Shown here: one piece after another, positions 35,227 through 48,620 of the stretch
Layout: each line of letters opens with the position of its first letter
Position numbering within the stretch: position 1 is the first letter of the stretch
Origin: Crocodylus rhombifer
Lineage: Eukaryota; Chordata; Crocodylia; Crocodylidae
NCBI GenBank assembly: GCA_038503035.1
Contig: JAVSML010019041.1
Location: forward strand, 24,269-88,268
Direction: 5' to 3'
Length of the DNA: 64,000 bases
Made by a program: the position numbers and the translations under genes
Notes under the pieces: generated by a model
What the model saw: only the letters and a program-made list of their open reading frames with translations
Databases searched by the model: none
Told to the model about the DNA's origin: nothing

Positions 35227-38200
35227 GCTCCCACACCCACTCCCCCCCGCCCCAGCAGTCTCCCCGGTTTCACCCGGAGCGGACGCCTCGCAGCCTGCCA
35301 ACCCCGCACGTGGGTTACATGCACGAGGGGCAAGTGATCTCTGGGCACAGGTTCCCGTCTGTGCTAGAGCCGGGACTGAGCCACTGACCCGGTCCTGCAT
35401 CGGCGGGCACCCTCCGGAGAGCAACAAGCAGCAGGGCAGAGAAACACGACAGCATCAGAATAGCCACCTCTCGCCGAGGATGCCACAGGCATGCACGGTG
35501 CCCTGCTCAGCTCCCATCTTCCACCCGAGACAAATGCCCAAGCAGTTGGGCGTCTCCTGGCACAAATGTCTCCAGCCGCTGGCAGAAGCCCGCATCCTGC
35601 ATCCTAACAGTTCATGCTAAGGGGTTTTTTCACTCCCACCTTTAGCACCTGGCAATGACCACAAGGACACACTGCAGTATGGAAACTCTGCTGTGGCCCT
35701 ACCCACCGCCTCTTCGGCATTAGGAGGAACCCCGCAAAACACCCCATGGAGGGCAGGGGTGGTCACGGGAAGCACGCTCGGCATCAGGGTGCCACTTGAG
35801 TTTTGAGGTGTGCTGCACAGCAGCCCTCGCACAGGGATTGATTCGCCGAGCTGCAGACGGAGGGGATGCAATGAATTCATTCGCGTGAGACCCAGCAGAC
35901 CTGATCGCTCGGGAGTGGCCACGTGGAACAGGGAACAGGCTGCTCCCGGCTCCGCCGCACTAGCGAAGGGTCGTCCGACCCCACTGGGGCGCGGCGCATT
36001 CGCAGCGCAGAGGCCCTGCGGAGAGCCAGCAGAAGCGCCACGCGCCGACGGTACGGGAGTCCGAGGTAGCCAAGCCCTGGGGCCTCCCTTCATCAACGCC
36101 TGCCTGGTTCTCCCTCCGCGAGGCCTTCGCTCCCTGCCACATTCCTCCCCTGGCCGCTAGCAGAGGAAGAAGAAAAAAATCAGTGATTGCAAGGAGCCAA
36201 GTTGTCACCACTAAAAATAGCACAATGGAATTTTCCTCAGGAAAAAAAATGCTGCTTCTCCCCAGCAAAGTCGCTTCCATTGCAGCGGGGACGGACGCCG
36301 GGAAGCGCGAGGGCGGGTGGGGAGAGACCAGCCGGGAGCTCCGGGGTGCGACCCAGGGGACATGCCCTTCTCCGGAGCCCCCCAGGCCTCCCTCGGGGAC
36401 TGCTGCCCCCACGAGCCACCCTCCAATGCCAAACCCTCCTGCAAAAATAGCGCCACTTCCCAGGGGTTTCAGCCACCATCCAAGCTGCCCTCCTCACACC
36501 CTGAAACCAAGAAACACCCAAAGAGAGAAGGAAGCTCTTCAACACCAGCCAGGAACCACCCCACGGCTGAGGGCAGCTGGTGAACACCCTGTTTTATTTA
36601 TTTGCCTTCCACTTATCCCCAAAAGGAGAGTGATTCAACACAACCGGTTTTGTTGGCAAACCAGGGAGGCAGATGGCTATGCCAGTTGAGTCCCAGCTAT
36701 CGGTCCCGGCGTTGGGGGGAAGACAGAGAAACCTGGTTGCGCCTTTTGCTTTTATCAATGACCCGAGCCGGGGCTTGGCTCCCACCTTTGCCCAGTGCCC
36801 GGCTCGCTTTTCCACGAGGCCCTGTCAAGCATCTGAAGGCTGTGCCCGCAGAATGATAAAAAGAAACTCTAACCCTTCCTGGGTGGCTGGGCACCTTCCC
36901 CTCCTTCCCCGGCTCACAAATGCTCGATTGTAATGGGAAAGTAGGTCAGCGGCTTGCCGAACAACTGCTGCCCGTGCCCCAGCGCAGCCCCACTCCACGC
37001 CAGCCCCCCGCACGCCCAGGGAAGACCTATGCCAACAAGCAAGACCCATGCAAGCAGCACTCGGGCACCGGCTGGTCTCCCGCGACCCAGCAGGCTGGAG
37101 GCCAGCTTTCCCTCCAGCTCGTCAGCTAAAAGACTGCAATATGCTCAGTGTGCGGGCAGCCCCTGGTCCAGCGGGCACGGGCCTGGGGGAAGGTCTGCAG
37201 GGAGAGACAGCTGCCCATGTGTCTGCCACGGCAGGCGCGGATGGAGGAGGGAGACGAACCGGCCCTCTGCCCATCAGCGCCAAGCCCTGGGCGCACCGCG
37301 GGGAGACGGGCAGAGCTGGCAGCAGAGGTGATTCAGAGAGGGAGGCGGGCGCTGCAAGGGCAGGTGCGTGGCGGAGGTGTGTTATCAGCTGCCGGGCGCT
37401 GGGTGGAACTGAAGGTGTCAGTGTTTATCTGGAAACCCTGAGCGGTTTGGGAGCCGGCTCCCTAGGAGACGCCCGTCTCCCTGGGCGTCCGTGCCACCGT
37501 CACCGCCAGCGGACACACAGGCACACCACCGCTCGTTTGGTGGGAACACGCCCGAGCCGCCCGCGCAACATGCGCAGCTCCCGGCGCCGGCCCGAGGGAG
37601 CAGGGCCAGTCCACACCTGCCCATCGGCTCTGCAGTAGGGCTCCTGCCTGCAAACGCAGCCCCACAACCCTCTGCTCACGTGGCTGGGTGCTCCCGTGCA
37701 CGCAGGCAGCAAGATGCTGCAGGACAAGTATGTTCAGTCTGGAGCAAAGGAGATCCAGGGGGGAAAGGATGGCAGTTTTCACATACTTGACAGGCTGCCA
37801 CGAAGGAGATGGAGAAAAAACAGCTCTCGAGGTGGTGGGGTCAAAGCCGATGGTGATTAGATCACAGGGAAAACTTCCTGGCTGGACGCTGGGACAAGCT
37901 GCCATCAAGCAGAGACCGGAGAATCGCCAGTTCGGGGCGGGTTAGGAACAGCAAATCCAGGCACGGCGCAGGGGTTGCATGGGATGAGCCTTGAAACCCC
38001 TTTCAGCCTGAGCTGGATACAGGACAGGCTGAGCCCCAAGCAGGGCTGCGACACAGGGACCCGCAAGCACCAGCCTCGGAGGGGAACACAACGGTGCGCG
38101 GGCGTCCAAACCAACCTGCAATGCAATGGGCAGCCCCACTGAGCACAGGCCTCTCCCCGCCATGGGACAGGAGGCAGGGCGTCTAGGGGACAGACCAGCT

Positions 38201-39494
38201 GGAGCCAAGCAAGAGGTCAGAGGCACGGATGAGACCGCAACGCTTGCCTTCCTGATGGTGGAAGAGAAGGATGCAGGACCCCCTCCCCACACTCCCTTTT
38301 ACTCTCCCCTCGCACTCGCCGCCTGGCCGGAGCAATATCAAACCCATGTTCAGCACGTCGTGTTTTGACCCCGGGCTGAGTGCAAGGTTGTTTGCTCCCA
38401 CCTGACCCCGAAAGAGTTAACTGAGCGCGGGCCGGACCTGGGTTTCATTCATAAGCCTGGACCTGACTTTCTGTGCCTGGGATTCCTGCACTGGGAGAGA
38501 CTGCGCCAGCTGGCTTTGGAAAGCCAAGGCTGGTTCCACGCACAGGATATTGCCTCAGCGTCCCCCGAGCAAGAGCTGGAAGGGGAGGGAGGAGAGAAGA
38601 AGGGAAGAAAGTCAGCAGCTTCTGGAATAGCTACCGTACGGCCAGCTGTCGGCTGGCCCGTGGAATCCCAACGCTCCCGGCCCGACAACTGCCCTTCGCA
38701 GCAAGAATCAAAAGCATCCGAAACAGCCGGCGAGGATGAAATATCCCAACCCACTGACGCTGAACCCCTGGGGTGAGCCCGACCCCCTCGGACCCACTGA
38801 CGTCACTCGACGGACCTGCTTGGAAGCTGCCCTGGTGGGCCACGGGGCCACGTGAAGGAGGAGAAGGATAGCAAAGGCAGCGTTAGACCCAGCTTTCTGC
38901 ACGTGACTTCCCTTGAGTCAAGGGCAAAGACGCAGATCTCGGAGTAGGGACAGAAAGGAGAAGGGGGCCCAGGCCTTGTCTGCCCGTAGAGGTTTATTAG
39001 ATAGCATGACAAGCACATCTCTCCCGTAGGGACACAGCAAGCACTCAGACCAATCCCGTGTACCCACCACAACGGTGGCCACGGTCATGCCAACACAACC
39101 GTGCCCATACTGGGGCTTTGATGGGCATGCCCAAGTCAGCGAGGAAGGTACAGAAAAGCATGCACCCGCTCGAATCAGTGCAGCTGTACTGGTAAGACCC
39201 GAACACAGCCCAGACCCTCGGATGCATTAGGAGGGGTTTGCTGGGAGAGCTGTACCTGTGCCTGTAGCCCCTGGAAACCAGACACGGGAGAGGAGCTACT
39301 ACGCTTAAATCCCCTACCAGCTCCCCGCAGTAGCAACGTCCGCGCAGCATCGGGACCGCACCTACACAAAAGCTTACAGCAAACAAGTGACACCCTAAGC
39401 CACCCCTCTATCCTGCCACGAGTCTTCTCCCTCGCATCCAGAGGTGTGCAGGCCCAGGGGGCAAGCCGGAGAGATGGGGGGAATGGTGGTGAAA

Positions 39495-39645
39495 CACAAT
39501 GCGGTGAACAGACACGGCGCTGGCGCTCAGGAGACCCGGCTGCCGCTCCCAGGCCTGCCACCGATGCAGCTCAGCGATCCCCAGCAAGTCGCCTTCCTCC
39601 TCTGAGCTACTGAGGTATCCCTGTCTCCCAAAGGGGGATAATGAT
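39495..39645 (+). repeat. MIR-like SINE fragment
   Basis: GCTCAGGAGACCCGGCTGCC, then CCCAGCAAGTCGCCTTCC, TCCTCTGAGCTACTGAGG and GGGGATAATGATAAAG keep the forward MIR order, including the conserved 3' 'ggggataataa' stretch. Confidence 0.7.
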
Positions 39646-40464
39646 AAAGGGGCCTCCTCTCCCCCGTGCAAGCGCCGCGGTCTGCAAACAAAGAGCACGG
39701 CACACAAGCCTCCGTGCTGCTCCTGGCACCTGTCTCAGGAGGGCGGCAGGAGCCCAGACAGGGGGCGAGGGGAAGAACGGGACAAGCCACGGGCTGGTAA
39801 GAGAACAGATGACGGGACGGAGGAAGAAGTGGCCGAGTACAAGGTGAGCGCCCGGCCCAGAGCAGACACGCGCCCTCGGGCTCTGTCACTGACCATCAGC
39901 CAAATGCCAGCCCATGCCCGCTGCTGAGAGCAAAGAATCCAGAAATGAGACTGTTTCGTCACAGCTACCCTGGGCCTACCGGGGATGCCCGAGGGCCTGC
40001 CATGGCAGCACGGATGCAGGTCCCACCTGGCAATGCTGCCACATACATGCTGCCATGGCCAAAACGGGGCAGAACCCCTCCAACCGAGGGGATGGAGCCG
40101 GGCCACCGCCACGGCTTCCTCCTTCCCCTTTCCCCAGCCAGGCTCCTGCCACGGATGTGCAAGAAGCAAAGGGACAGAGCGGGAAGGGAAGCGCTTCTTA
40201 AATATTCATGAGTCATTTAATATGCCGCTGAGCTCACCAAGCAGACTCTGACAAACTCCAGATGAGAAGGAGAAATACAGCCGGGCCGGGAGACTGCAGC
40301 AAAGGCTACGAAGGGATGATGGATGTGAGCATGGCGGCAGGGGGAGGGTAATACAGCCCCCAACACCTGCCCACCTGCACTGCTGCTTTTGCCCAAGGAG
40401 CTCCAAGGGCTTCAGCACCATTGCTGATGCACACGATCGCCCTCGCTCTCTCACCGGGCGGTTA

Positions 40465-40610
40465 CTGGGCCCAGCTGGGGAAACTGAGGCAGGGAGCGGT
40501 GAGAAGCCTCAATCCAGATCGACCCAATGAGGCAGCAGCAGAGCTGGGATTTGAATTCAGGGGTCCTGATGCCACATCCCCTGCTCTCCGGTCTAAGGGA
40601 TAGCATTGGG
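40465..40610 (-). repeat. MIR-like SINE fragment
   Basis: GGGGAAACTGAGGCAGGGAG, then CAGCAGAGCTGGGATTTGAA, TTCAGGGGTCCTGATG and CCCCTGCTCT match the reverse-oriented MIR core and its B-box-derived end. It is one of the better-preserved copies here. Confidence 0.8.
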
Positions 40611-42024
40611 CAGGGTCATGCATGCAACTTCGCATGTCAAGGCATTCAGCAAGCAGAAATCCTGGTGGCAGAGCAGGAGACGCTGCAACACGAAGCGCCT
40701 GCAACAGAAGCGAAGCTGCCTCGTAAGCCAGGAGGGGTGTGACAACACCAGCCCTCCTCCTATCTCGGGGCTGCTGACACAGGGTGATGAGCAAAGATGA
40801 AGGAAAGAGGAAATGAGAAATGGGAAGAAGCTCTATCTATCTCATTCACCAGAGCCACAGCCCAGCAGGCCCGAGAAGGGAGCAATATCTCCGACAAGCA
40901 GGGGAAATTATAGGGCAGAGGGGGACTCCTGGCCCTGAATAAAATCCTCCCTTGCTCAGGCCTGGCAAGCCCATACACCTTTCCCAGCAGGTGCAGCACA
41001 CCCTTCCCATGCCCTCGGCTTGCAACCGCAGGCCCGGGCCCCCCTTCGCCTTTCACCACCCTCTCCGGTTCAGGGACTACCTGCACCTCCAGCTCTCCCA
41101 ATCCTGCCCCTCACCCCGAGTCTCTCCGTCCACTACCATCATCTTCGCACCTTCTACCCCTTGTACCTGGGACCAGCCTCCCGCTTCCCACCCACCTCTT
41201 CCCCCTCTTCTGTTCCAGTCCTGCCTTGCCCAGAAATATCTCCCCACCCCGCTCTCCGCACCCGTCCCACCTACGCCTGTCTGGTGTCTGTTTGGCTTTC
41301 ATCGAGGCCAGGGAACATGCCTGCTTTCCCATCGCCGAGCGCCTTGCACGTCTGTGGGAAGACAAACTAAATCAATCATCTCGAGCTGATGACAGCCTCA
41401 CGCAACCCACTCCCCCTCTGCCATGCCCCCAGGTCCGATCGCATCCACGTACACAACAGCCAGAGCCTTTTCCTGGAGTTCAAGTTCCCAGCTGGTTCAG
41501 CCAAGCCTCCATCCCCAGCAAGTGCCTGATGGAGAGGCTGTCCCAAATTTCTCTGTGGAGCTTTGCCCTGACCAGCCCCTGCAAATCCTGGTGAAGACAG
41601 TAGCCCCTGAGCTGCTGCCCACAGGCCCAGCCAGGACAACCCCAGCAGAGACGCATCTCCGGCAGGGCTCAGGAAAGAGCCCTTGGCCGCCAAAGGCAGA
41701 ATCTGACGGTCGTGCTTCTGTCCCACACAGCCCTGGGCAGCTCTTCTTTCTCGAGAGACCCCGCTTTCGGCAGGGTGGGAACAGGCAGGAAGTTTCACAG
41801 GAGTTCCCCTTGCCCCTGAGTTAAGAAAACCCACACATTTCAGCCTGAACATCTCTGGCACCAGAGGTGAGGAGAACTGTGGGCCAGCTTGTTACCCAGC
41901 GCCACTCTTCCCCATCATCACCCCCACTGTGCCCTGAAGGGATGGTCCAGAAGCCCCATCAGACTACAGCACGTGCTGCAACGCAACAGTCATCTTCCCA
42001 ACCATTTAGCTAGTTGATCCCTAT

Positions 42025-43330
42025 GGCTAGAGGGATACAGATTGCGTACATTTTACAGGGGATAGCCAGCACGGGTTTGTTGCGGGTAGGTCTTGCTTGA
42101 CCAATCTCATTTTCTTCTACGACCAGGTGACCTATCACCTGGACCAGGGAGAAGAGATTGATGTCATATATCTTGACTTCAAAAAAGCTTTTGATCTGAT
42201 ATCCCATGATCACCTCTTGGCCAAACTGGTCAGTTGTGGCCTTGGCTCCACCACGATCCGCTGGCTGGGAAATTGGCTCCGTGGTCGAACCCAGAGGGTA
42301 GTAATCGATGGCAGTCACTCATCATGGTGCCCTGTGACCAGTGCGGTCCCCCAAGGCTCTGTCCTGGGACACATCCTGTTCAACATCTTCATTAACGATG
42401 TGGACATTGGAGTCAGGAGTGGACTGGCCAAGTTCGCCGATGACACCAAACTTTGGGGAAAAGCATCCACGCCAGAAGATAGGCGGGTGATCCAGGCTGA
42501 CCTGGACAAGCTCAGCAAATGGGCGGACAAGAATGTGATGGTGTTCAACACCCAAAAATGCAAGGTCCTTCACTTTGGGAGGAAAAACCTGCAGCATCCT
42601 TATAGGCTCGGCAGTGCTACGTTGGATAGCACTACTGAAGAAAGAGACTTGGGGGTCATCATTGACCACAAGACAAACATGAGCCTGCAATGAGATGCTG
42701 CGGCTAGTAAAGCGACCAAAATGCTGGCGTGCATCCATAGATGCTTCTCGAGCAAATCCCGGGACGTCATTCTCCCCTTGTACTTGGCCTTGGTGAGGCC
42801 GCAGCTGGAGTACTGCGTCCAGTTTTGGGCTCCACAATTCAAAAAGGATGTGGAGAAGCTTGAGAGAGTCCAGAGGAGAGCCACGCGCATGATCAGAGGT
42901 CAGGAAAACAGATCTTACGGCGACAGGCAGAGAGCCATGGGACTCTTTAGCCTGGAAAAGCGCAGGCTCAGGGGTGATCTGATGGCCACCTAGAAGTTTA
43001 TCACGGGTGACCACCAGGATCTGGGGGAACATCTGTTCACCAGAGCGCCCCAAGGGATGACGAGGTCGAACGGTCACAAACTCCTGCAAGACCGTTTCAG
43101 GCTGGACATAAGGAAGAATTTCTTTCCTGTCCGAGCCCCCAAGGTCTGGAACAGTCTGCCAGCGGAGGTGGTTCAAGCACCTACATTGAACACCTTCAGG
43201 AGTAAATTGGATGCTTATCTTGCTGGGATCCTATGACCCCAGCTGACTTCCTGCCCTTTGGGCAGGGGGCTGGACTCAGTGATCTCCCGAGGTCCCTTCC
43301 AGCCCTGATGTCTATGAAATCTATGAAATA
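42025..43330 (+). mobile_element. 5'-truncated CR1 LINE with degraded reverse-transcriptase frame
   Basis: CR1 elements move by target-primed reverse transcription. This copy keeps the C-terminal part of ORF2 in one continuous frame from about 42049 to a terminal stop at 43234-43236. Visible motifs in order are DSQHGF, YLDFKKAFD, GRTQRVVIDG, PQGSVLG, the catalytic FADDTKLW (FADD at 42433-42444), [33 protein letters not shown] and VWNSLPAEVV. The 5' half of the element, including the endonuclease, is missing. Two premature stops (TGA at 42691, TAG at 42991) make it dead, but no frameshift was seen, so it is relatively young. The 3' end finishes with two TCTATGAAA units, the usual CR1 terminal repeat. 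It lies opposite in sense to MACF1. Confidence 0.95.
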
Positions 43331-43430
43331 CAGATGGAAAAACTGAGGCACAGAAAGGAAAGGTCCAGTGGTGGCACAGCTGAGCTGAAAACCCAGGAGT
43401 CCCAGCTCCTACACGGTGCCAGGCCAACAG
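43327..43430 (-). repeat. MIR-like SINE fragment abutting the CR1 tail
   Basis: GATGGAAAAACTGAGGCACAG, then GTGGCACAGCTGAGCTGAAAAC and CCCAGGAGTCCCAGCTCCTA follow the reverse-complement MIR core. It starts directly at the 3' end of the CR1 copy, so the CR1 may have inserted into or beside it. Confidence 0.65.
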
Positions 43431-46400
43431 GATGAGTCGACAAAGCAGCCTCGTGCTCCTTGAACTGGTGGCTCCTGGGAAAGCCCAGAGCACTCAGCTT
43501 CCTGCAGAGGATGAGCGCCCCGTGTCATGGCAATGGAAACTCTCCTGGCAAACAAAGCAGGGGAGGGAGCCAGGGAGCCGCTGGAGCTGTGTATTCTTGC
43601 CCATCAGCTGGGAGGTACGTGGAGGAAGAACGCCCCTTCACCGGGGAATAATCACAGGAGATAAAGCAGTGCTGGGTGGTGCAACTTCACTGCTGATGGG
43701 AACGGTGGCACTCGCCAGCAGCTGGGACTGGGCACTGGCTTGGCTGACCAGCCTGGCCACGAAGGCTCGCTCTTAGCCTTGCTACCGCCCCGTCCTGAAA
43801 TCCCTGCAGCGGAGTTTTCCCCAAGTCCCCGTCCCAGCGGCGTGGGCCGAAGCGCGCCCCAAGAACCGCGGCCCCCACTGCTGCTTCCTCCACCTGGCCC
43901 CCCTTGCAGCAGGCCCCCTCCCCTGCCCCGAGGTGCGTGCTATCACTACACCCCTCGCCGCTCCTCTTCCCAGAGCTCCCACCCTGACCCAGAGCCAGCA
44001 ATTGCCTCACCCACCCTGGAACGTCCCGCCGGCGGGCGCCGGGCTGGGCTCACAACATCTCCAGGCAGCAGCAAGCCACGTCAGGCAGACGAGGAGAGCT
44101 GTGCAGGGGCGCCCGACAGGCAGCGAGACGTGGTGACAGACCCAGGGCTGACAGATGGAGGCAGAGACTGGGTCCCCATCCCAGTCTGACCAGGAGAAGC
44201 ACAGCACTCGTGCAAGACAGTGCATGGGTGCACTGGGGAACGGGCTCCCAGACCTGCACCCCCCCGGTGGAAAGACATCCGGAGCCAAGCACTAGCATCC
44301 GTCCGCATCCCATCCCTGTAAAGCAGCGCACGGCAGGGCCCGCCTCCCCCACGTCCCCTGGGAGATAGTAACAGGAATGGCTCTTTAAGTCTTCAAAGAA
44401 CTCCTCTCAGAAACAGCCTGGATTCAAAGCCACCTCTGCTGCGCAAAGGGCCCACGAACCCCCACGGCTTTCTCTTCGGTCAGAAACGTTTGGCGGATGC
44501 AAGACAAAGCCAGCCGGACTGCAGACCTTCCCACTGCCAAGCGCCCGAGAGCCGGGCCCTGGCACATCGTGCCCTCTCCCCAGCTGCAGTGGCAGAGAAA
44601 CCGGGGCAGCCTAGGAACGGGACCCTGCTCGGGGCCACGGGGAAAGGCACCGCGATCCGTGACCTGGAATTCATCTTCCTCCTGCAACAGGGGCCCCGAC
44701 CATGCGGCCCCATCAGCTCCTCAGGCTCCAACAAGCTTCCCAAGCACCCTGGCTCCAACACCTGCTTTGCTAGCAGGGCCCCAAACTCCACTATTCAGGT
44801 TAAACCAGCACGGTGCTGGAGGCAGGGTGTAATTTATACCAGCTCCAGCTTCGGCAGTTTAACCTCAAGCATCGTGCAAGCCCCGCAGGCTGCCTCCAAA
44901 GGAAAGCTCCCAAGCAGGAAAGGGCAGACCCTGGGTGGCTGGAGCGGGCAGTGGTGATTTAGGGAAGCTGCATGCAATTCTCCTCCATGTGTCCTGCTTA
45001 AGGGCCTTGTCCCTTGAAGGCCCAGTTCCTCCTCCTGCCCCTTGCCTTGCGGTGAGACACTCGAAGGCCCAGACTTTTGCAACCGCATTTCTGCTGCAGT
45101 CTTGCAGGTCTGGGCTGGATCTCACAGTGGTTTGACCACGCTTTGGGGAAGGAGGCGCAGGGCAACCAGACTCTCCCTGAAAAGCCACAACGTCACAGCT
45201 GCGGCTGCCGGGTGACACAACCCTGGCCACAACCTGTCACACCGTCTTTTAAAGAAGTGACTTGATTGCTCTCCAGCCGACCGAGCTGCTCAAATCCGCA
45301 CGGCTGCCTGCAGCTCCAGGGGCCTCACCTGCTCCCTGGTCCCATTCCTCGGGGCTCCCTTTGGCACCGGGAAATGCAGCCGCAGCTGCCCCACGCTGCT
45401 CTCAACACCCGCACTACAAGCCCCCACCCCACCCCTTACCTGAAGACACCCCCAGGCCAAGCAGCACCTATGATTTTGTTGCTGCAGTTGGCAGTTCCCA
45501 GGGACCAGGAGGCCCAAGCATGTTTAATGAGCTCGTGCAGACGTGCCTGCTCCACATCAGAAGCCATCGGGTGCTAAGCACCTGGGAATACAACCCCGGG
45601 CCCAGGCGCTGTGGTATGCAGCTCCTGCTGTACGCAAGGGCTGGGCTCATGAATCCCAACGCCACGGCCTTGCAACCGCCTTTGCTAATCGGCCTGACCC
45701 AAATTAAGCAGCGCATCATCGCTCAAGAAGTTGTGGGGGGGGAGCAGCAGCCCCCAATGTGAGCAGGATGGAGTCAGTCTGCACAGGGAAAAGGAAAAGG
45801 CAGAGACATTCCTGCCAGCACACCCGAGCGGTCAGGTACGGGCACCACCGGGGAGTTCACCGGGGTTGCCAGGGGCATGAGAGTCACCACGGCCAAGGGA
45901 AAACGTGGAGCTCCCTTCTTGACCTCTGCTTCCTCCCTTAATCCGCAGCCCAGTTGCACTGTCCTGCACGTCCTGCACTCGAGCTGGCAAGGAAGCGGTG
46001 CCCGGTACAGGACCTGGCCTGGAAGCAGCAGCAGGCCCGCTCAGCTCAGATGTCCTGTGGAGACTCCTGAGCTTTCAGACCAGGCAGGGGGACGCCAAGG
46101 CCTAATGCCTCCGCCCCTGCCGCTAGCAATGCCTCTGAGCACAGACCAAAGCGGGGACTGCAAGAGCAACCAGCTTTAGCAGAGCACTGCTCCCACGACT
46201 GACCAGCACAGCCCGTGTGGGTTTACAGCAGGCCAGCACAGGGGCCCAGAGGGGCTGCCCCACGACCTGGGAGTTGTGATCCATGTGGCTGAGACAGCTG
46301 GGGCTGCAAACTGATGCCTCCTGTTGCATCTGCAGGCTGGATCTATCTGCTGTAGATATCGAAAGGCTCCTCTCACCCTCATCCAGCACTTGCAGGACTC

Positions 46401-48504
46401 TGCAAAAGATGCTTTCTCAGCTCCCCTTTGAGAGGCGGGAGCAGCTTTCCTCCTGCTGGCGCCACCAGGACAGTCTAAGCTTAGCAAACCCAGATTTGAC
46501 CAGCTCGCAAAGGAGACCGGCCAGAACCCAGCAGACCTCAGACAGCCTGCCCCTGCGGCGCGGAGGCGAGGCAGGCAGGGAGCGCCACGCCGCGGGACAG
46601 CAGCATCGAAACTGCTTCAGTCATTCCCAAGCGCGCCGATCTGCCGCGGTTTGTTAAATCCTCCACCAAAACGAGATCAAAGGTTGTCAGGATTCACTCC
46701 TAGCGATACACCCGCTCCTCCCAGCGCGAGTCACGCCAAGCGCATCTGCAGGAGGAGGTAAATACACTTCTGGCGACCGCCGTGCCGCAACGACACCTGA
46801 GGCCAGAAGCACCACGCAGCCCCAGATCCGTGCCCCCGGCCTCCCTGACGAAGGCCCAGGCAGGCTGCTGGGGATGGACGTGGTCTCTGCAGATAGGGCT
46901 GGCAGAGACAGAAGTAGCCACAGCTCCTGCCAGGACCACCCCCGGGATCCCAGCTCTGTAGCTAAAAGAGAACGGCCAGGCTTTTGGGGAGCCAGCCTGG
47001 CACCTTTCGCCAGCACTAAGCAAGCAGAGGCTGCCGCTTCTCAACTGCCTCCAGAGTCTCGACCGGTCTCGAGCTGCGGGGCGGTGGCGACCGTGCTGGC
47101 AAGGCAGCAGGAGCCCGGGGCGGCGAGGCAGGGTGGATCGCAGCAGAAACCACGGAGCTTCTTTGCTCCATTGGCCAAAGCAGGAGCCTCCCGTTCCACC
47201 TCAACTAAAAATAAAAGCCACACGTACACTCCCATCCCAGCACAGGGCTGTGACCCCCGCCGCCTCCGATAGCCCTGGCATCACAAGCTGCCTCCGAGAG
47301 CGGTGCTCCCTTTGCACAGAGATCATCCTTTCCTCCCCACTCTGCGCACAGCAGCGCCCTATTGTCCAAGCCCCTAAAGGAGCAGGTGTTTATCTGCGAC
47401 CCCAGAGAGGGATCCCCTCCCAAGGCTGGACCCCAGACTCAATGGGGCTGCTCCGTGCGGGCCACCCCTACGCAGGCACGGCCACGCCAAGAACGCAGCG
47501 AGGAGGGCGCAAAGCAGCACAGCTGCCCCACCTGCTCCCACACGAGGGCAGGGACGCTCGGCAGCTTCCCAGCGCATCTCCTAGGGCACTGGGCCGGTCT
47601 GAGCTCAGATGCCAGGACTCAGCCACCCCCTCTCCTGACCTGGGAGGTCGAGGAGGGAAAGCCACCACACCCCGCCCCAGGAAGGGGAGGGCACCATTGC
47701 CACACCACCTCCAGCAGGCTGAGCTTCTGCAGACACCATCTTCTCAGCCACCAGCGCCAAGGCCCCTTCAACACCACAAAGGAATTGTGTTTATCTTTGC
47801 AGGACAAAGTAACGGATGCGCGGCCCGAGCCAGGAGACAGTGCGTGCGCCCCCGCCCCCAGCGGCACAGGAGAAGTCGAGCGCCCCGGGCAGCTCTGCAG
47901 ACCCACGTACCCCGGGAGCCAGACAAGCCCCCAGCGCAGGGGCCTGTTTCTCGGAGCCGATGGCTGGGAGGCACAAGGAACCGAGCTGGGGAAGGGGCAG
48001 GCAGCAGCCAATGGGGTGGGGGGTCAGGGAGGCGAAGCCCCTCAGTATAAGAGATAATGCCCGCATTGCCCTTCCCCCAAGGAGGCAGCACCAGGCATCC
48101 CAGCACCTGGTGCCAAGGGGTCTCTCCTGGAAGCGTTTCCCTCTCCTGGAAGAGATCCCCAAGACACAGGGGTCCTGCTTTCCTTGCACAGCTCCCGGGC
48201 AGGGGAAATGAGATGATCAGATCATCACGCCCCATGACGGCCCAAGCAGCTGTCATTTAAGTGCTAGCACACCGCAGGCAGCTTGGGGGCGGGAGGGGGA
48301 ACTCCCGCCGCGACCATCACAGGGCTCCTTCCCGCCCACGACAACTGTGCTCTTGCTGCCCAGAGAGCTGCCCAGCGTCAGCAGCAGCCACGCGAGAGAA
48401 AGGCACCGCGTACAGCAGCCGTGGGTCAGAGGGATCCCGTCAAGAGACAGGTGCGAATATCAGCGCATGGAGAGAAACAGCATCCACTGGGAATGCACAG
48501 CTCA

Positions 48505-48620
48505 GACATCCCAAATCCAGGCCCCGCTGACACAGGTTTACTCTGGGATCTTGAGCAAGTCACCAGAGCTTTCTGCCTCGGCCCTCCCCAGCTGTAAAAT
48601 GGGGCAAATAGGAAATTCCC
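48505..48620 (+). repeat. MIR-like SINE fragment
   Basis: The landmarks GGGATCTTGAGCAAGTCACC, then TGCCTCGGCCCTCCCC and CAGCTGTAAAATGGGGC follow the forward MIR core (ccttgggcaagtcac...tgcctcagtttccc...ctgtaaaatgggg). Confidence 0.75.

Noticed and set aside
45438..45517. Minus-strand donor-like CTTCAG|GTAAGG near 45441
   Set aside because: The open frame before it ends in phase 0 and has no ATG in a promoter context; no family similarity.
47133..48050. Plus-strand open frame of 305 codons
   Set aside because: Composition-driven; no domain, and overlapping frames on both strands are equally open.
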